DNA from: Bifidobacterium sp. ESL0682
GTDB taxonomy: Bacteria; Actinomycetota; Actinomycetes; Actinomycetales; Bifidobacteriaceae
NCBI RefSeq assembly: GCF_029392815.1
Contig: NZ_CP113942.1
Span: forward strand, 992,001-1,056,000
Direction of reading: 5' to 3'
DNA length: 64,000 nt
In this document: positions 38,447 through 49,060 of the stretch, one piece after another
Numbering within the stretch: the stretch's first letter is position 1
Layout of the letters: the number at the start of each line of letters is the position of its first letter
Translations under genes and position numbers: made by a program
The notes under the pieces: model-generated
Database searches by the model: none
The model's input: the letters and a program-made list of their open reading frames with translations, nothing else
What the model was told of the DNA's origin: nothing

Positions 38447-39640
38447 ATGGATCTCTATGAATATCAGGCACGACAGCTTCTTGAGGAGCAGGGGATTGAC
38501 ACGCCGCACGGTATCTTTGCTCAGAATTCGCACGAAGTTGCCGAAGCGGCTGACAAGATAGGCTATCCTTGCGTCATCAAGGCCCAGGTTCGTACCGGTC
38601 ATCGTGGTCAAGCAGGTGGTGTGAAACTGGCCAAGGACCAGGACGAAGCCATTCTTTCATCGGAACAGATTCTTCCGATGACTATCCGGGGCCACAAGGT
38701 CAGCGGTGTCTTGGTTGCCGAGGCCAAGAACGTACTTCATGAGTATTATGTCTCCATTTCACTGGATCGTTCATCACGAGATTTTGATGTGCTGGCCACT
38801 GCCAACGGTGGTACCGAAGTCGAGGAGATTGCGAAAGAGCATCCTGAATCCGTGAAGCGGCTGCATATCAGCGCCCTCGAGGACTTTGATATCGAAGCTG
38901 CTCGCAAGATGGCTGAATCCATCGGTTTCTACCATGCCGATGTCGATCAGGCTGCCGATGTGCTGCTCAAGATGTGGAAATGCTTCAAAGACAATGACGC
39001 AACGCTGGTGGAAATCAATCCTCTCGCCAAAATCGGCGATCCGGATGACGAATCCACCAAAAAGCTTTGCGCGCTCGACGCGAAAATCTCGCTCGACGAC
39101 AACGCGGCATTCCGTCATGACGATTGGAAGCGTTTCGCTGATACTTCGCATACTGATCTTTTCGAAGAGCGAGCCAAACAGCACGGTTTGCATTATGTCC
39201 ACCTCAAAGGCGAAGTCGGTGTCATCGGCAACGGGGCAGGACTGGTGATGAGTTCTCTGGACGCGGTTTCCGGAGCCGGCGAGGAACAGGGCAGTGGCGT
39301 CAAGCCTGCCAACTTCCTCGATATTGGCGGAGGTGCTTCAGCAGAAGTCATGAGCACCAGCCTTTCCATCGTACTTTCCGATCCACAGGTCGAATCGGTG
39401 TTTGTTAACGTCTACGGTGGTATCACGGCATGCGATGAAGTGGCCCGCGGCATTCTTGCAGCCCTTGATGAGCTGAATGCATCCAAGCCGATTGTGGTTC
39501 GTTTCGACGGCAATGCGGCTCAAGAGGGCCTGAAGATTCTCAAGGACGCCGATAATCCGAACATCCATGTCAGTGACACCATGGAGAAGGCAGCAGCACA
39601 AGCGGCAAGACTCGCGGAGCCTGGCAAGGAGACCAACTGA
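38447..39640 (+). CDS. sucC: Succinyl-CoA synthetase beta subunit
   Basis: ATP-grasp subunit that with SucD interconverts succinyl-CoA and succinate with nucleotide phosphorylation. [37 protein letters not shown] and the C-terminal [18 protein letters not shown] are family signatures. 397 residues. sucD starts one base after its stop. Bifidobacteria have an incomplete TCA cycle, so the likely use is biosynthetic succinyl-CoA supply or succinate turnover. Confidence 0.95.
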   Translation: MDLYEYQARQLLEEQGIDTPHGIFAQNSHEVAEAADKIGYPCVIKAQVRTGHRGQAGGVKLAKDQDEAILSSEQILPMTIRGHKVSGVLVAEAKNVLHEYYVSISLDRSSRDFDVLATANGGTEVEEIAKEHPESVKRLHISALEDFDIEAARKMAESIGFYHADVDQAADVLLKMWKCFKDNDATLVEINPLAKIGDPDDESTKKLCALDAKISLDDNAAFRHDDWKRFADTSHTDLFEERAKQHGLHYVHLKGEVGVIGNGAGLVMSSLDAVSGAGEEQGSGVKPANFLDIGGGASAEVMSTSLSIVLSDPQVESVFVNVYGGITACDEVARGILAALDELNASKPIVVRFDGNAAQEGLKILKDADNPNIHVSDTMEKAAAQAARLAEPGKETN

Positions 39641-39641
39641 T

Positions 39642-40577
39642 ATGGCACTGTTTATCGAAGACAACGCACCGGTCATCGTTCAAGGTATGACAGGGCACCA
39701 AGGCATGACCCATACCGGTCGTATGCTCAATGCCGGCACTCATATCGTCGGCGGTGTCAATCCGCGCAAGGCGGGGCAGGAAGTCACCTTCCATATCGAT
39801 GAGACCGATAAGGATCTTAACATTCCCGTTTACGCCACTTGCAGTGAGGCCAAGGAAGCCACCGGCGCCAAAGCCAGTGTAATTTTCGTGCCGCCACGGT
39901 TCGCCAAAAGCGCCATGCTCGAGGCCATTGAAGCCGATATTGAGCTCATTGTGGTCATTACCGAAGGCATTCCGGTGGCAGATACAGCCTACTGTGTGGA
40001 ACTGGCATTGCAGAAGGGCATCAGGATTATCGGCCCCAACTGCCCGGGGCTGTTGAAGCTTCCGGAATCTGCGGACGCATCGGATAAAGGCATCAATCTT
40101 GGTATCATCCCGGATGGCATCGTCTCTTCCGGTCCGCTCGGTCTGGTTTCCAAATCCGGTACACTCACCTATCAGTTGATGGGCGAACTCGCAGATATTG
40201 GTTTTACAGCCTGTCTCGGTGTCGGTGGCGATCCGATTGTCGGTACGACGCTGGTTGAAGCGTTGCAGCAGTTCGAAGCCGATGACAACACCAAAGCCGT
40301 GATGATGATTGGCGAAATCGGCGGCAATGCTGAGCAGGACGCTGCGGCTTGGGCCAAAGAACACATGAGCAAGCCCGTCGTCGCCTATATCGCCGGCTTC
40401 ACCGCCCCCGAAGGTAAGCAGATGGGACATGCTGGAGCGATTGTCTCCGGAGGCAAGGGCACAGCCCAAGACAAGAAGAATGCACTGGAAGAGGCAGGCA
40501 TACCTGTCGGTAAGACTCCTGGGCAGGCAGCGCAGTTGCTACGCGAAATCGTGAATGGTGGTACCCCACAGGCATGA
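39642..40577 (+). CDS. sucD: Succinyl-CoA synthetase alpha subunit
   Basis: CoA-binding subunit bearing the phosphorylated histidine, seen in [16 protein letters not shown]. Other marks: [17 protein letters not shown], the Rossmann CoA site GGVNPRKAG, and [13 protein letters not shown]. Length 311 residues from ATG 39642, which follows GGAGACCAACTGAT; the frame is open further upstream inside sucC. It overlaps the next membrane-protein gene by four bases. Confidence 0.95.
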   Translation: MALFIEDNAPVIVQGMTGHQGMTHTGRMLNAGTHIVGGVNPRKAGQEVTFHIDETDKDLNIPVYATCSEAKEATGAKASVIFVPPRFAKSAMLEAIEADIELIVVITEGIPVADTAYCVELALQKGIRIIGPNCPGLLKLPESADASDKGINLGIIPDGIVSSGPLGLVSKSGTLTYQLMGELADIGFTACLGVGGDPIVGTTLVEALQQFEADDNTKAVMMIGEIGGNAEQDAAAWAKEHMSKPVVAYIAGFTAPEGKQMGHAGAIVSGGKGTAQDKKNALEEAGIPVGKTPGQAAQLLREIVNGGTPQA

Positions 40578-41935
40578 GCAAAAGCCGGCGACCATGGTTG
40601 AAAGGGCTGGTGATAGCCCTAGGCGGATCGATGATATTCACGATCACGCTAGGCCTGTTCATGGCTCTCACCCTGCTGATGATATCGATGGAAGAAGGCG
40701 GCGGAACCCTTTCCAATTTTTCGGTTTCGCTGACTTTGGCAGTGGCTTTGCTGTGCCAGGGAGCAGGATTTCATGCCAGCTCAATTACGGTCACCATCAT
40801 TCCGCTGCTGCTGACCGCATTGTTGATATGGCTTGTGGCCTGGCTGACTCGTAAGCTATCCACCAGTCCGAAAGCGTATGTAGCCGGATTGCTGAGCTGG
40901 GTTGCCATTATGTGGATTTTTACCCAGAACGTCGTCGTGTTGCTCGAAGACCCCGTTTGGATGGTGCTTGCCAAGACGGCAATCTTCTTCACCCTTGGGT
41001 TTTTGATAGGTGCGATCCCTGGATCGTCCATGACGAAAACCATCGGGAAATTCATCACGGACAATGTCTCTAAACGCTTGTCAGATTCGTTGAAACTCGG
41101 GTTGCTCAATGCAGTGATTCTCATCCTTGGCTATCTCGTCATCGGCTTGATAACGGTTATAGTCTGGGCAGTCACCAATCAGAGCGCCATGGTACGAGTC
41201 TTCAACCTGGCGAACATGCAAACAGGCTCACGCATTATGACTACGATATGCACCCTGGGTTGGCTGCCCAATCTTTGTCTATGGGCGCTCTCGTGGCTGT
41301 TTGGCAGTGGGTTCTCCATCGGAGACCTTGCCAGTTTTTCGCTGTGGCATGACCATGCCTTGGGTCTTCCTGCAGTACCGGTTTTCGCCATATTTCCTCA
41401 AGCTCTTTCCAATGACACGCTCAGGCTTTGCCTGATGGCCATTCCCTTGGTCTGTGGATGCCTTCTTACGCTCGTTGAGCTGTTCCTGCCCCGCTGTTTC
41501 GCCATCGGAGCCGGCAAACCTGATGAAGCGTTCAACGTCGGCAAAACGATCGGACAATTTGTTTATCCTATCCTCTCGTTCTGCCTGACCAGTGGCTTGA
41601 TGGCGATTGTCATGAATATTCTGTTCACTCTTTCATCCGGAGCATTGGGGCAGCACCGTTTGGCACATGTTGGTGTCGATACGATAGCATCGTCTCGCGT
41701 GGTGTGCTTGCCGAGTACCTTGGGATTCTCATTGGCTTGGCTCATTTCCGTCGTCGTGATCGCACTGGTGTTCGCATCGCGCATGTTGTTCGACTATCTG
41801 CGCTCTCGCAATGCTGCAGATGCAATGCAAGGCGACGATAATTCTTCGGCTGACCATTCTATTACTGCCGTTTCAGCAGAAACAACCGATGGCATTGGAC
41901 AGACGGCGATGGACTCAGCCGCTGAGAAACCATAA
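40574..41935 (+). CDS. DUF6350/PerM-like multispanning membrane protein
   Basis: A 453-residue integral membrane protein with roughly 9-10 hydrophobic helices and an acidic, low-complexity C-terminus. No enzymatic motif is seen. Its place between sucD and purH is where mycobacteria keep Rv0955 (PerM), a membrane protein that stabilises the divisome; that synteny and the size are the basis of the name. Start ATG 40574 overlaps the sucD stop (ATGA), so the genes are coupled. Function in bifidobacteria is an inference only. Confidence 0.7.
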   Translation: MSKSRRPWLKGLVIALGGSMIFTITLGLFMALTLLMISMEEGGGTLSNFSVSLTLAVALLCQGAGFHASSITVTIIPLLLTALLIWLVAWLTRKLSTSPKAYVAGLLSWVAIMWIFTQNVVVLLEDPVWMVLAKTAIFFTLGFLIGAIPGSSMTKTIGKFITDNVSKRLSDSLKLGLLNAVILILGYLVIGLITVIVWAVTNQSAMVRVFNLANMQTGSRIMTTICTLGWLPNLCLWALSWLFGSGFSIGDLASFSLWHDHALGLPAVPVFAIFPQALSNDTLRLCLMAIPLVCGCLLTLVELFLPRCFAIGAGKPDEAFNVGKTIGQFVYPILSFCLTSGLMAIVMNILFTLSSGALGQHRLAHVGVDTIASSRVVCLPSTLGFSLAWLISVVVIALVFASRMLFDYLRSRNAADAMQGDDNSSADHSITAVSAETTDGIGQTAMDSAAEKP

Positions 41936-41973
41936 CGATTTTGTAATTCACCATAACCACTAGGGAGCAGCAG

Positions 41974-43644
41974 ATGACAGACACAAACCGTTCTATACGG
42001 CGCGCTTTGGTCTCGGTTTACGACAAAACAGGCATTGAGGGCTTAGCTGATGCCTTTGTCAAAGCAGGCACAGAAGTCGTCTCCACCGGCTCGACCGCAA
42101 AACGCCTTGCCGAGCTAGGTGTCACAGTAACCGAAGTCGAACAGGTAACCGGGTTCCCTGAAAGTCTCGGCGGTCGTGTCAAAACCCTGGACCCGCATAT
42201 TCATGCAGGCATCTTGGCCGATATGACTAATCCGGCGCAAGAACAGGAACTTCAATCCCTCGGCATCAAGCCCTTTGATCTTGTGGTGGTGAATCTGTAT
42301 CCCTTCGCCGATACCGTTCGTTCGGGGGCATCGCCAGCCGATATCATCGAGAAAATCGACATCGGTGGCCCTTCAATGATTCGCGGGGCGGCAAAGAACA
42401 GTGCCAGCGTGGCCGTCGTTACCGACCCAGCCGAATATGGGCTGGCCGCACAACGCGTGGCCGACGGTACAGGATTCTCGCTCGAGGAGCGCCATTGGCT
42501 GGCCGCAAAGGCATTCGAAACTACAGCGGCTTATGACGCGACCATCGCAGAGTGGACGCACAATCATTGGACCAAGCCAAGTAGTTTGGACAAAAGTAGC
42601 TCAAATACAGGCGAGGCACAGACAGTCGAGAACATCCAACAGCAAGCCAACCAAAAGGCTGACAGCAATGCGTCGTTCCCAGCACACATGACACGTACAT
42701 GGGATTACGTACATCAGCTCCGTTATGGCGAGAATCCGCACCAGCAGGCGAGCCTGTACGTCGATGCGCTCGATCAGACAGGATTCGCCCACGCTGAGCA
42801 GCTGGGCGGCAAACCCATGAGCTACAACAACTATGTTGACGCCGATGCCGCATGGCGGGCTATTTGGGACTTTGCCCCTCAAATCGCCGTAGCCGTGTGC
42901 AAGCACAACAATCCCTGTGGCCTCGCCATTGGCAAGACCGTGGCCGAAGCACATCTCAAGGCACATGCCTGCGACCCGATGAGCGCTTATGGTGGTGTCA
43001 TCGCGGCCAACACGACAGTGACTCTGGAAATGGCGCAGAATGTACGTCCTATTTTCACCGAGGTAATCGTCGCCCCGGATTACGAGCCTGAGGCTCTGGA
43101 GCTGCTGAAAGCGCATAAGAAGAACCTACGCATTCTCAAGGTGAAGCAACGTCCGCATACCGATATTCAATTCCGTCAGATTGATGGCGGCATCCTCGTA
43201 CAATCCATTGACAAGATCGACGCTCCCGGAGACCATGTCGAAACATGGAACTTGGTGTCTGGAGAGGCAGCCGATGCGCAGACACTCAAGGATCTGGCCT
43301 TCGCCTGGAGAGCCATCCGTTGCGTGAAATCAAATGCCGTATTACTGGCACATGACGAAGCAACTGTGGGCATTGGCATGGGTCAGGTCAATCGTGTGGA
43401 TTCCTGTCATCTCGCCGTAGAACGAGCCAATACGCTCGCCGACGGAGCCAATCGTTCCAGCGGTTCCGTCGCAGCCTCCGACGCGTTCTTCCCGTTCGCA
43501 GATGGTGCAGAAGCACTGATTGATGCCGGTGTGAAAGCAATCGTGCAGCCAGGAGGTTCGATCCGCGATAAGGAAGTGATCGAGGCAGCGCAAAAACGTG
43601 GCATCACGATGTATTTGACCGGGACCCGGCACTTCTTCCACTGA
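41974..43644 (+). CDS. purH: Bifunctional AICAR transformylase / IMP cyclohydrolase
   Basis: Last two steps of IMP synthesis. N-terminal MGS-like cyclohydrolase domain ([46 protein letters not shown]), then the transformylase with [12 protein letters not shown] and the catalytic KHNNPCG. Its 556 residues include a polar insert of about 30 residues ([20 protein letters not shown]) between the domains. ATG 41974 follows AGGGAGCAGCAG. Located between the PerM-like gene and DUF3017, as in many actinobacteria. Confidence 0.96.
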   Translation: MTDTNRSIRRALVSVYDKTGIEGLADAFVKAGTEVVSTGSTAKRLAELGVTVTEVEQVTGFPESLGGRVKTLDPHIHAGILADMTNPAQEQELQSLGIKPFDLVVVNLYPFADTVRSGASPADIIEKIDIGGPSMIRGAAKNSASVAVVTDPAEYGLAAQRVADGTGFSLEERHWLAAKAFETTAAYDATIAEWTHNHWTKPSSLDKSSSNTGEAQTVENIQQQANQKADSNASFPAHMTRTWDYVHQLRYGENPHQQASLYVDALDQTGFAHAEQLGGKPMSYNNYVDADAAWRAIWDFAPQIAVAVCKHNNPCGLAIGKTVAEAHLKAHACDPMSAYGGVIAANTTVTLEMAQNVRPIFTEVIVAPDYEPEALELLKAHKKNLRILKVKQRPHTDIQFRQIDGGILVQSIDKIDAPGDHVETWNLVSGEAADAQTLKDLAFAWRAIRCVKSNAVLLAHDEATVGIGMGQVNRVDSCHLAVERANTLADGANRSSGSVAASDAFFPFADGAEALIDAGVKAIVQPGGSIRDKEVIEAAQKRGITMYLTGTRHFFH

Positions 43645-43680
43645 GCGGAAACCCCATTAGGGAATAATCGAGAATTCAAA

Positions 43681-43724
43681 AATACCGGTACGTGGCTAAA
43701 CTGGCTCACGTACCGGTATTTTAT
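43681..43724 (+). terminator. Terminator after purH
   Basis: AATACCGGTACGTG / CACGTACCGGTATT, a perfect 14-bp stem with a 12-base loop, followed by TTATT. Confidence 0.8.
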
Positions 43725-43743
43725 TCTTTGATGCAAAGGAAAG

Positions 43744-44034
43744 ATGATGGCCGACAAGCACCCCTATGTTTCAGAAGCTCACGAAGGTAAACCCGTCTTC
43801 GAATGGGGCGTGCTCATCGTTGTAGTCATTTCAGCCATATTGGCTGCATTGGGATACACAATGGCCGCCACAGCGATATTCGCTGCGACGGCCATCATCA
43901 CGAGCCTGATCCGTTTGATTCTCAAAGACCGTAGTCCTTGGAAAATCCGATCAGTAGGTTTCGATACCTTCATAGGTATCGCCTTGGGAATCGGATTGCT
44001 GGTTGTTTATTTCAGCATCCAACTTCTGATTTGA
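43744..44034 (+). CDS. DUF3017-type small membrane protein
   Basis: Its 96 residues hold three hydrophobic helices (WGVLIVVVISAILAALGY, TAIFAATAIITSLIRLIL, FIGIALGIGLLVVYFSIQLL) around a conserved-looking KDRSPWKIRS segment. The arrangement and the position behind purH match the actinobacterial DUF3017 family, whose role is unknown. The start is ATG 43744, with an AAAGGAA site before it. It is convergent with the aquaporin gene. Confidence 0.7.
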   Translation: MMADKHPYVSEAHEGKPVFEWGVLIVVVISAILAALGYTMAATAIFAATAIITSLIRLILKDRSPWKIRSVGFDTFIGIALGIGLLVVYFSIQLLI

Positions 44035-44061
44035 TGCTATCTAGCAGAGTCCAGATTAGTT

Positions 44062-45018
44062 TCAGTCCTCATCTGGCTTGATGTCGAAACTGTTGAAGGT
44101 TTCGTTCTTCTCAGCGTCATCAGCAGCTTTTTCCGAAAGCTGCGTTTCTTCTGCATTCTCAGAATAATCAGACTGAGAATTTTCAGATTCATCTGCAAAA
44201 GCATTTTCTTCGGTCACTTGTGCAGGTTCCTTGCTGGAAAACATCTGTGAAATGAAGATGACGATGGCGACAACGGCGGCAGCGAGAATCGGGCAAATCC
44301 AGAAGATCAGCAGCTGACTCAACGGCTTGACGGCAAGACCAGCATTGTTGGCGAAAATCGCGATACCAGTGGAACGTGCAGGATTCAGAGCAGAACCGGT
44401 AATCGGATAAGTGAACATCACTCCGAGAGCATACACAGCACCCATAATCACAGGGGAGTGCGAAGTGGACTTGCCATCCTCACCGATGGAATATACCGAG
44501 GCAGCCACGATGATAATCGATGCAGCGACTTCAACGATGACTGCGAAAAGAATGCCGAAATTGACACCGGCCTGCTGCAGCTGGGACGAGGAAATGGATC
44601 CCTTGTCATAGCCATTGACTGCATTGGAGAGCCACATCTTGGCCGGAGCGGCCTTGGAAGTCGGCAGAACAAGCGTGGTAACGGCGCCGGCTGCGATTCC
44701 GCCGAGAACCTGCGCAATGATATAGCAGATTCCGCTGAATACCTTAGTCTTGCCAAGAAGCATGGCTGCAAGGCTCACTGCCGGGTTGAACTGGCCGCCG
44801 GAGAACTTGCCGAAGATGAAAATCATGGCGGCATAGGCCAAACCGGTGGCCGCAGCGACCAGCAATGCGCTCGGGCCGTAAAGCGACGGGCTCAAAGCCG
44901 AAACCAGATAGATAGCCAGAAAAATCAGAAAACTACCGACGAATTCGCCGCCGATAGCCGAGAATGATATACCTTTCGCACCTTTTTGACCGGTGTGTTG
45001 TGCTTGTTGTTGCGTCAT
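44062..45018 (-). CDS. MIP family channel (aquaporin / glycerol facilitator)
   Basis: Six-helix channel for water or small uncharged solutes. The two half-helix motifs are NPAVSLAAM (near residue 75) and NPARSTGIA (near 208), both with intact NPA. The 318 residues are longer than AqpZ because of a highly acidic cytosolic tail of about 60 residues rich in Glu, Asp and Ser, a feature without a known function. Whether it passes water only or also glycerol cannot be decided without a structural alignment of the selectivity filter. Start 45018, preceded by AAAGGAACGGTAA on the minus strand. Confidence 0.88.
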   Translation of the reverse strand: MTQQQAQHTGQKGAKGISFSAIGGEFVGSFLIFLAIYLVSALSPSLYGPSALLVAAATGLAYAAMIFIFGKFSGGQFNPAVSLAAMLLGKTKVFSGICYIIAQVLGGIAAGAVTTLVLPTSKAAPAKMWLSNAVNGYDKGSISSSQLQQAGVNFGILFAVIVEVAASIIIVAASVYSIGEDGKSTSHSPVIMGAVYALGVMFTYPITGSALNPARSTGIAIFANNAGLAVKPLSQLLIFWICPILAAAVVAIVIFISQMFSSKEPAQVTEENAFADESENSQSDYSENAEETQLSEKAADDAEKNETFNSFDIKPDED

Positions 45019-45207
45019 TTACCGTTCCTTTTATTGACACGTCGACGATTAACGCCATACAAGCCAACATAATAGCAAAGGGCTAGTAAGTACTGTATAA
45101 TTATCTTGATTGATGACTTTACGACGAAAAGTCGGAAGCCAGCAGATTGAAATAGTACGCGACGGGCCGGTTTCAAGCCGTTCCCGCAAGGCCACGTTGG
45201 GAGAACG

Positions 45208-45984
45208 ATGCCACACGCATATTCACGTGCCGAGAAGGCACATCAAGAAAATTATGATGAGGGAATTCGCCTTCAAAAGCTTCTGGCACAGGCCGGTTTC
45301 GGCTCGAGGCGCAAATGTGAGGAGATCATCACCGAAGGCCGTGTAGAGGTCGACGGGGAACTGGTCACCGAACTCGGCACGCGTGTCGATCCCTCCAGTC
45401 AGGAGATTCGTGTCGACGGGTCGAGAATCCGCCTCAACAACAAGCACATCACCTTGGCGCTGAACAAGCCCAAGAAGGTGCTTTCGACCATGGACGATCC
45501 GAAAGGGCGCTATACGCTCCGGGACATCGTGGGCGACAAATACGAGCGCATCTTCCACATGGGTCGTCTTGACTACGAAACCGAAGGCCTCATTTTGATG
45601 ACCAACGACGGCGAGCTGAGCCAACATGTGATGCACCCGCGCTACGAGGTCAAAAAAACGTATATCGCCACGCTAGATGGACGAATCAGCGGTAATATCT
45701 GCCGTCGATTGGTGACCCAGGGCGTCAATCTTGATGACGGGCTTATTCGCCTCGACCATTGCGCCATCATCGATTCCTCTCGTGACCAGACCATCGTCAA
45801 GGTCGTGCTGCACTCGGGCAAGAACCGCATCGTCCGTCGTATCTTCGGAGCGGTCGGCTTCCCCGTGCGCAGGCTTGTGCGTACGCAAATCGGGCCCATC
45901 AAGCTCGGTGACTTGAAGCCTGGTTCCTATCGCGTGCTTTCGCAGACGGAAGTTCGTTCGCTGGCCAAGGAGGTGGGTCTGTGA
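45208..45984 (+). CDS. rluB: 23S rRNA pseudouridine synthase (RsuA/RluB family)
   Basis: Converts a uridine in rRNA to pseudouridine, by likeness a 23S position handled by RluB. An S4 RNA-binding domain ([21 protein letters not shown]) precedes the catalytic domain with [14 protein letters not shown] (catalytic Asp) and [17 protein letters not shown]. 258 residues. The stop overlaps the GTG start of cmk-der by four bases. In most actinobacteria scpA-scpB stand upstream; here the aquaporin gene does. Confidence 0.92.
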   Translation: MPHAYSRAEKAHQENYDEGIRLQKLLAQAGFGSRRKCEEIITEGRVEVDGELVTELGTRVDPSSQEIRVDGSRIRLNNKHITLALNKPKKVLSTMDDPKGRYTLRDIVGDKYERIFHMGRLDYETEGLILMTNDGELSQHVMHPRYEVKKTYIATLDGRISGNICRRLVTQGVNLDDGLIRLDHCAIIDSSRDQTIVKVVLHSGKNRIVRRIFGAVGFPVRRLVRTQIGPIKLGDLKPGSYRVLSQTEVRSLAKEVGL

Positions 45985-48116
45985 TCCGTGTAGCCATTGA
46001 CGGGCCCGCAGGCGTGGGCAAATCCTCGACATCAAAGGCGTTGGCCAAGTATTTCGGCTATGCCTACCTCGACACCGGTGCCATGTATCGTGCCGCCGCC
46101 TGGTGGTGCCTCAAGCAAGGCGCCAATCTGGACGCTGATACCGTAGATGAGCAGGCCATCACCGAAATGGTGGGGGACCTGTTCACCGGCGACCATTTTG
46201 ATATCGGCGTCGACCCGGACGACCCAAAGGTTCTGGTTGACGGTGAAGACATCAGCGAGGCGATTCGTGATTCGAATGTCTCGTCCCATGTATCGAAAGT
46301 CTCGAATATCGTGCCGGTTCGCCATCTGCTCATCGCAGCGCAACGGGCCTATATCGATCGCGAAGCATCTGTCGATTCATTCTCGAAAGGTGCAGGAATC
46401 GTTGCCGAAGGACGCGACATCACCACTGTTGTCACTCCGAACGCAGAAGTACGAGTGCTTCTGACTGCGCGGCCGGAAGTTCGCCAGGCGCGACGTACCG
46501 GTCAGTCTGCTGCGGGAGCGGGTGTGGGCGCTGACAACGTCATTGCCCGTGACAAGGCCGATTCCAAGGCCACTAGCTTCCTTGAGGCAGCAGACGGTGT
46601 AACAACCGTCGATAACTCCGATCTCACATTCGAAGAGACGCTTGACAAGCTCGTCGAACTGGTCGATGCCGCTGCTGAAGAGCAGTCATACAAGCAGTAC
46701 GCAGCGAATCTCGAAGGTTATGATCTAGACGAGGAAGACGAGGCGCTGCTTTCCGGAGAAACGGTAGATAGCGACAATACTGCCAAACAGAAGGCCGTCG
46801 GCGTGCTCGCCGTGGTCGGGCGGCCGAATGTCGGCAAATCGACACTGGTCAACCGTATTCTCGGCCGTCGTGCCGCCGTTGTCGAAGATACTCCAGGCGT
46901 GACGCGAGACCGTGTCAGCTACGACGCAGAATGGGCCGGAACCGATTTCAAACTGGTCGACACCGGTGGTTGGGAAGCCGACGTTGAGGGCATTGAATCC
47001 GCCATCGCCTCGCAAGCTCAAGTGGCCGTGGGACTCTCGGATGCTGTGATTGTGGTGGTTGACGGACAGGTTGGCATTACCTCTACCGATGAGCGCATCG
47101 TTAAGATGCTCCGCGAAAGCGGCAAACCCGTCGTATTGGCCGTCAACAAGGTCGACGACGGTGCCAACGAATACCTAACCGCTGATTTCTGGAAGCTCGG
47201 ATTGGGCGAGCCGTACGGTATTTCCGCAATGCACGGCAGGGGAGTGGGCGATCTGCTCGACGTGGCCGTGGATACGCTGAAAAAGGCCAAGAAAACCTCC
47301 GGTTTCCTGACTCCGACCAATCTGCGTCGCGTTGCATTGATCGGCAAGCCGAACGTGGGCAAGTCTTCGCTGCTTAACGAGCTGGCGCACGAAGAGCGCA
47401 GTGTGGTCAACGATTTGGCCGGCACTACGCGCGATCCTGTTGATGAGATCATCAGTATTGGCGACGAGGACTGGCTTTTTATCGATACTGCCGGTATCAA
47501 ACGTCGTTTGCATAAGCTCTCCGGTGCCGAATACTATTCGTCACTGCGCACGCAGGCGGCCATCGAACGTTCTGAGCTTGCGCTGGTTCTGTTCGACGCT
47601 TCGCAGCCGATTTCCGACCAGGATCTCAAGGTCATGAGCCAGGCTGTGGATGCCGGACGCGCCATCGTACTGGTGTTCAACAAGTGGGACTTGATGGACG
47701 ATTTCGACCGCCAGCGGCTCGAGCGCCTGTGGCAGACCGAATTCGACCAGGTCACTTGGGCCCAGCGCGTCAACCTCTCTGCCAAGACCGGCTGGCACAC
47801 CAATCGTCTGCTGACGGCGATGAACACGGCACTGGAATCATGGGACAAGCGCATACCCACTGGCAAGCTCAACTCGTTCCTCGGCCGTATCCAGTCTGCT
47901 CATCCGCACCCGTTGCGTGGCGGCAAACAGCCTCGCATCCTGTTTGCGACGCAGGCCTCGACGCGTCCACCGCGTTTCGTCATCTTCGCCACTGGCTTCC
48001 TCGAGCACGGCTATCGCCGCTACATCGAGCGTCAGCTGCGTGAGGAGTTCGGCTTCGAAGGCACCCCGATTCAGATCTCGGTGCACATCCGCGAGCGCAA
48101 GGCGAAGAAGAAGTAA
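45981..48116 (+). CDS. cmk-der: Fused cytidylate kinase / ribosome-assembly GTPase Der
   Basis: The N-terminal part (about 1-225) is cytidylate kinase, [20 protein letters not shown] with the P-loop and EGRDITTVV, making CDP from CMP. After an acidic linker come the tandem GTPase domains of Der, G1 loops [13 protein letters not shown] (about 280) and [15 protein letters not shown] (about 455), and a C-terminal KH-like domain ([20 protein letters not shown]). Der helps mature the 50S subunit. Its 711 residues match the fusion known in bifidobacteria and some other actinobacteria. GTG start overlaps rluB, so both ribosome-related genes are coupled. Confidence 0.95.
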   Translation: MIRVAIDGPAGVGKSSTSKALAKYFGYAYLDTGAMYRAAAWWCLKQGANLDADTVDEQAITEMVGDLFTGDHFDIGVDPDDPKVLVDGEDISEAIRDSNVSSHVSKVSNIVPVRHLLIAAQRAYIDREASVDSFSKGAGIVAEGRDITTVVTPNAEVRVLLTARPEVRQARRTGQSAAGAGVGADNVIARDKADSKATSFLEAADGVTTVDNSDLTFEETLDKLVELVDAAAEEQSYKQYAANLEGYDLDEEDEALLSGETVDSDNTAKQKAVGVLAVVGRPNVGKSTLVNRILGRRAAVVEDTPGVTRDRVSYDAEWAGTDFKLVDTGGWEADVEGIESAIASQAQVAVGLSDAVIVVVDGQVGITSTDERIVKMLRESGKPVVLAVNKVDDGANEYLTADFWKLGLGEPYGISAMHGRGVGDLLDVAVDTLKKAKKTSGFLTPTNLRRVALIGKPNVGKSSLLNELAHEERSVVNDLAGTTRDPVDEIISIGDEDWLFIDTAGIKRRLHKLSGAEYYSSLRTQAAIERSELALVLFDASQPISDQDLKVMSQAVDAGRAIVLVFNKWDLMDDFDRQRLERLWQTEFDQVTWAQRVNLSAKTGWHTNRLLTAMNTALESWDKRIPTGKLNSFLGRIQSAHPHPLRGGKQPRILFATQASTRPPRFVIFATGFLEHGYRRYIERQLREEFGFEGTPIQISVHIRERKAKKK

Positions 48117-48137
48117 AGTCATAATAAGTTGAATACG

Positions 48138-48178
48138 TGGGTCGTGAGTTTGCTATTTAGCCTTACGACCCATTTCTT
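48138..48178 (+). terminator. Terminator after cmk-der
   Basis: TGGGTCGT (48138-48145) pairs with ACGACCCA (48165-48172) around a 19-base loop, with TTTCTTTA following. Between here and the tRNA-Pro (48179-48408) nothing gene-like is visible. Confidence 0.65.
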
Positions 48179-48408
48179 TATTTTCATTTGCTTGAGAAGC
48201 CGTTTATCGATTCGGGGTTTTAACCGGGCTTAGCTGCCAACATTCCTTACTCTTTAATCGGTAAAAGATCAGTTGAATTAGCCTCTACTAATTCGGTTTC
48301 GGAGTCCTTATGTATAGCAATACAAGGTTTTTGTCCGACTGCGCCACGCCGATAGTAGTGCCCATGTCGCTCTTGTGCTAAACTTTTCTTCCGGTGCTTT
48401 GCACTGTT

Positions 48409-48483
<75 letters not shown>

Positions 48484-48485
48484 TG

Positions 48486-48524
48486 AAAACCGCTGGAATC
48501 GTTAGGTTCCGGCGGTTTCTTGTT
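48486..48524 (+). terminator. Terminator behind tRNA-Pro, on the island side
   Basis: AACCGCTGGAA and TTCCGGCGGTT pair (one G.U or mismatch), followed by TCTTGTTTT. Being inside the repeat boundary, it was brought by the element. Confidence 0.65.
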
Positions 48525-48602
48525 TTCGGACGAAACCCGTTCCGGTAACGATTAGTAACGATTGCATACGCAACCCACTATCCCTGCGTTACCAGGGACG
48601 CA

Positions 48603-48872
48603 TCAGTCGGTTTCGGATAATTCTGTTTCCCGAGCCCTTCCAACGGCGTCCGCCACCTCATCCAGACGCTCCGGCCACAGCCTCGCATACGTGTCCAGCG
48701 TGATGGTCGCGCTCCGTATGGCGAACTTAAATAAGTGGATGCGTATACTCTCGTCATCCATGTCTGCGAGCTTGGGAACCGGGTATGGCGGCCAATTTCG
48801 CATATCCATTCTTGGACACCGAGAATCAGTCTGTCGTGCCCGTCGCTTGCTACGTCTGATTGACACGGGCAC
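48603..48872 (-). pseudogene. Tyrosine recombinase/integrase, C-terminal remnant
   Basis: The last ~40 residues of this frame read SATITLDTYARLWPERLDEV followed by ADAVGRAR, matching the end of phage integrases, where the catalytic Tyr lies in TLDTYxxLWP. The upstream part (MPVSIRRSKRRARQTDSRCP...) shows none of the earlier catalytic Arg/His boxes in any frame I could follow, so only the extreme C-terminus survives. It ends 120 bp from attL and is read toward it. Confidence 0.75.
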
Positions 48873-49060
48873 GCTCTCTTCTCCTCCGAATCCTTATCTG
48901 CACCCGCAACGTGAACGTCTTGCCAATCCTGGTTGTCACATACGTTCGTTTGGGTTGGGCTTCCTTATGCTGAATCGCATTTTTGATCTGTCATGTTCGT
49001 TTTCTACGTATTTACGGTATGCAGCTGTCCGTATCCTGTCTATTCGTTATAGTTAGGGAC

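Noticed and set aside
45110-45346. Short frame upstream of rluB as a separate gene (for example the end of scpB)
   Set aside because: It has no ScpB motif and no ribosome site, and overlaps the rluB start in another frame.
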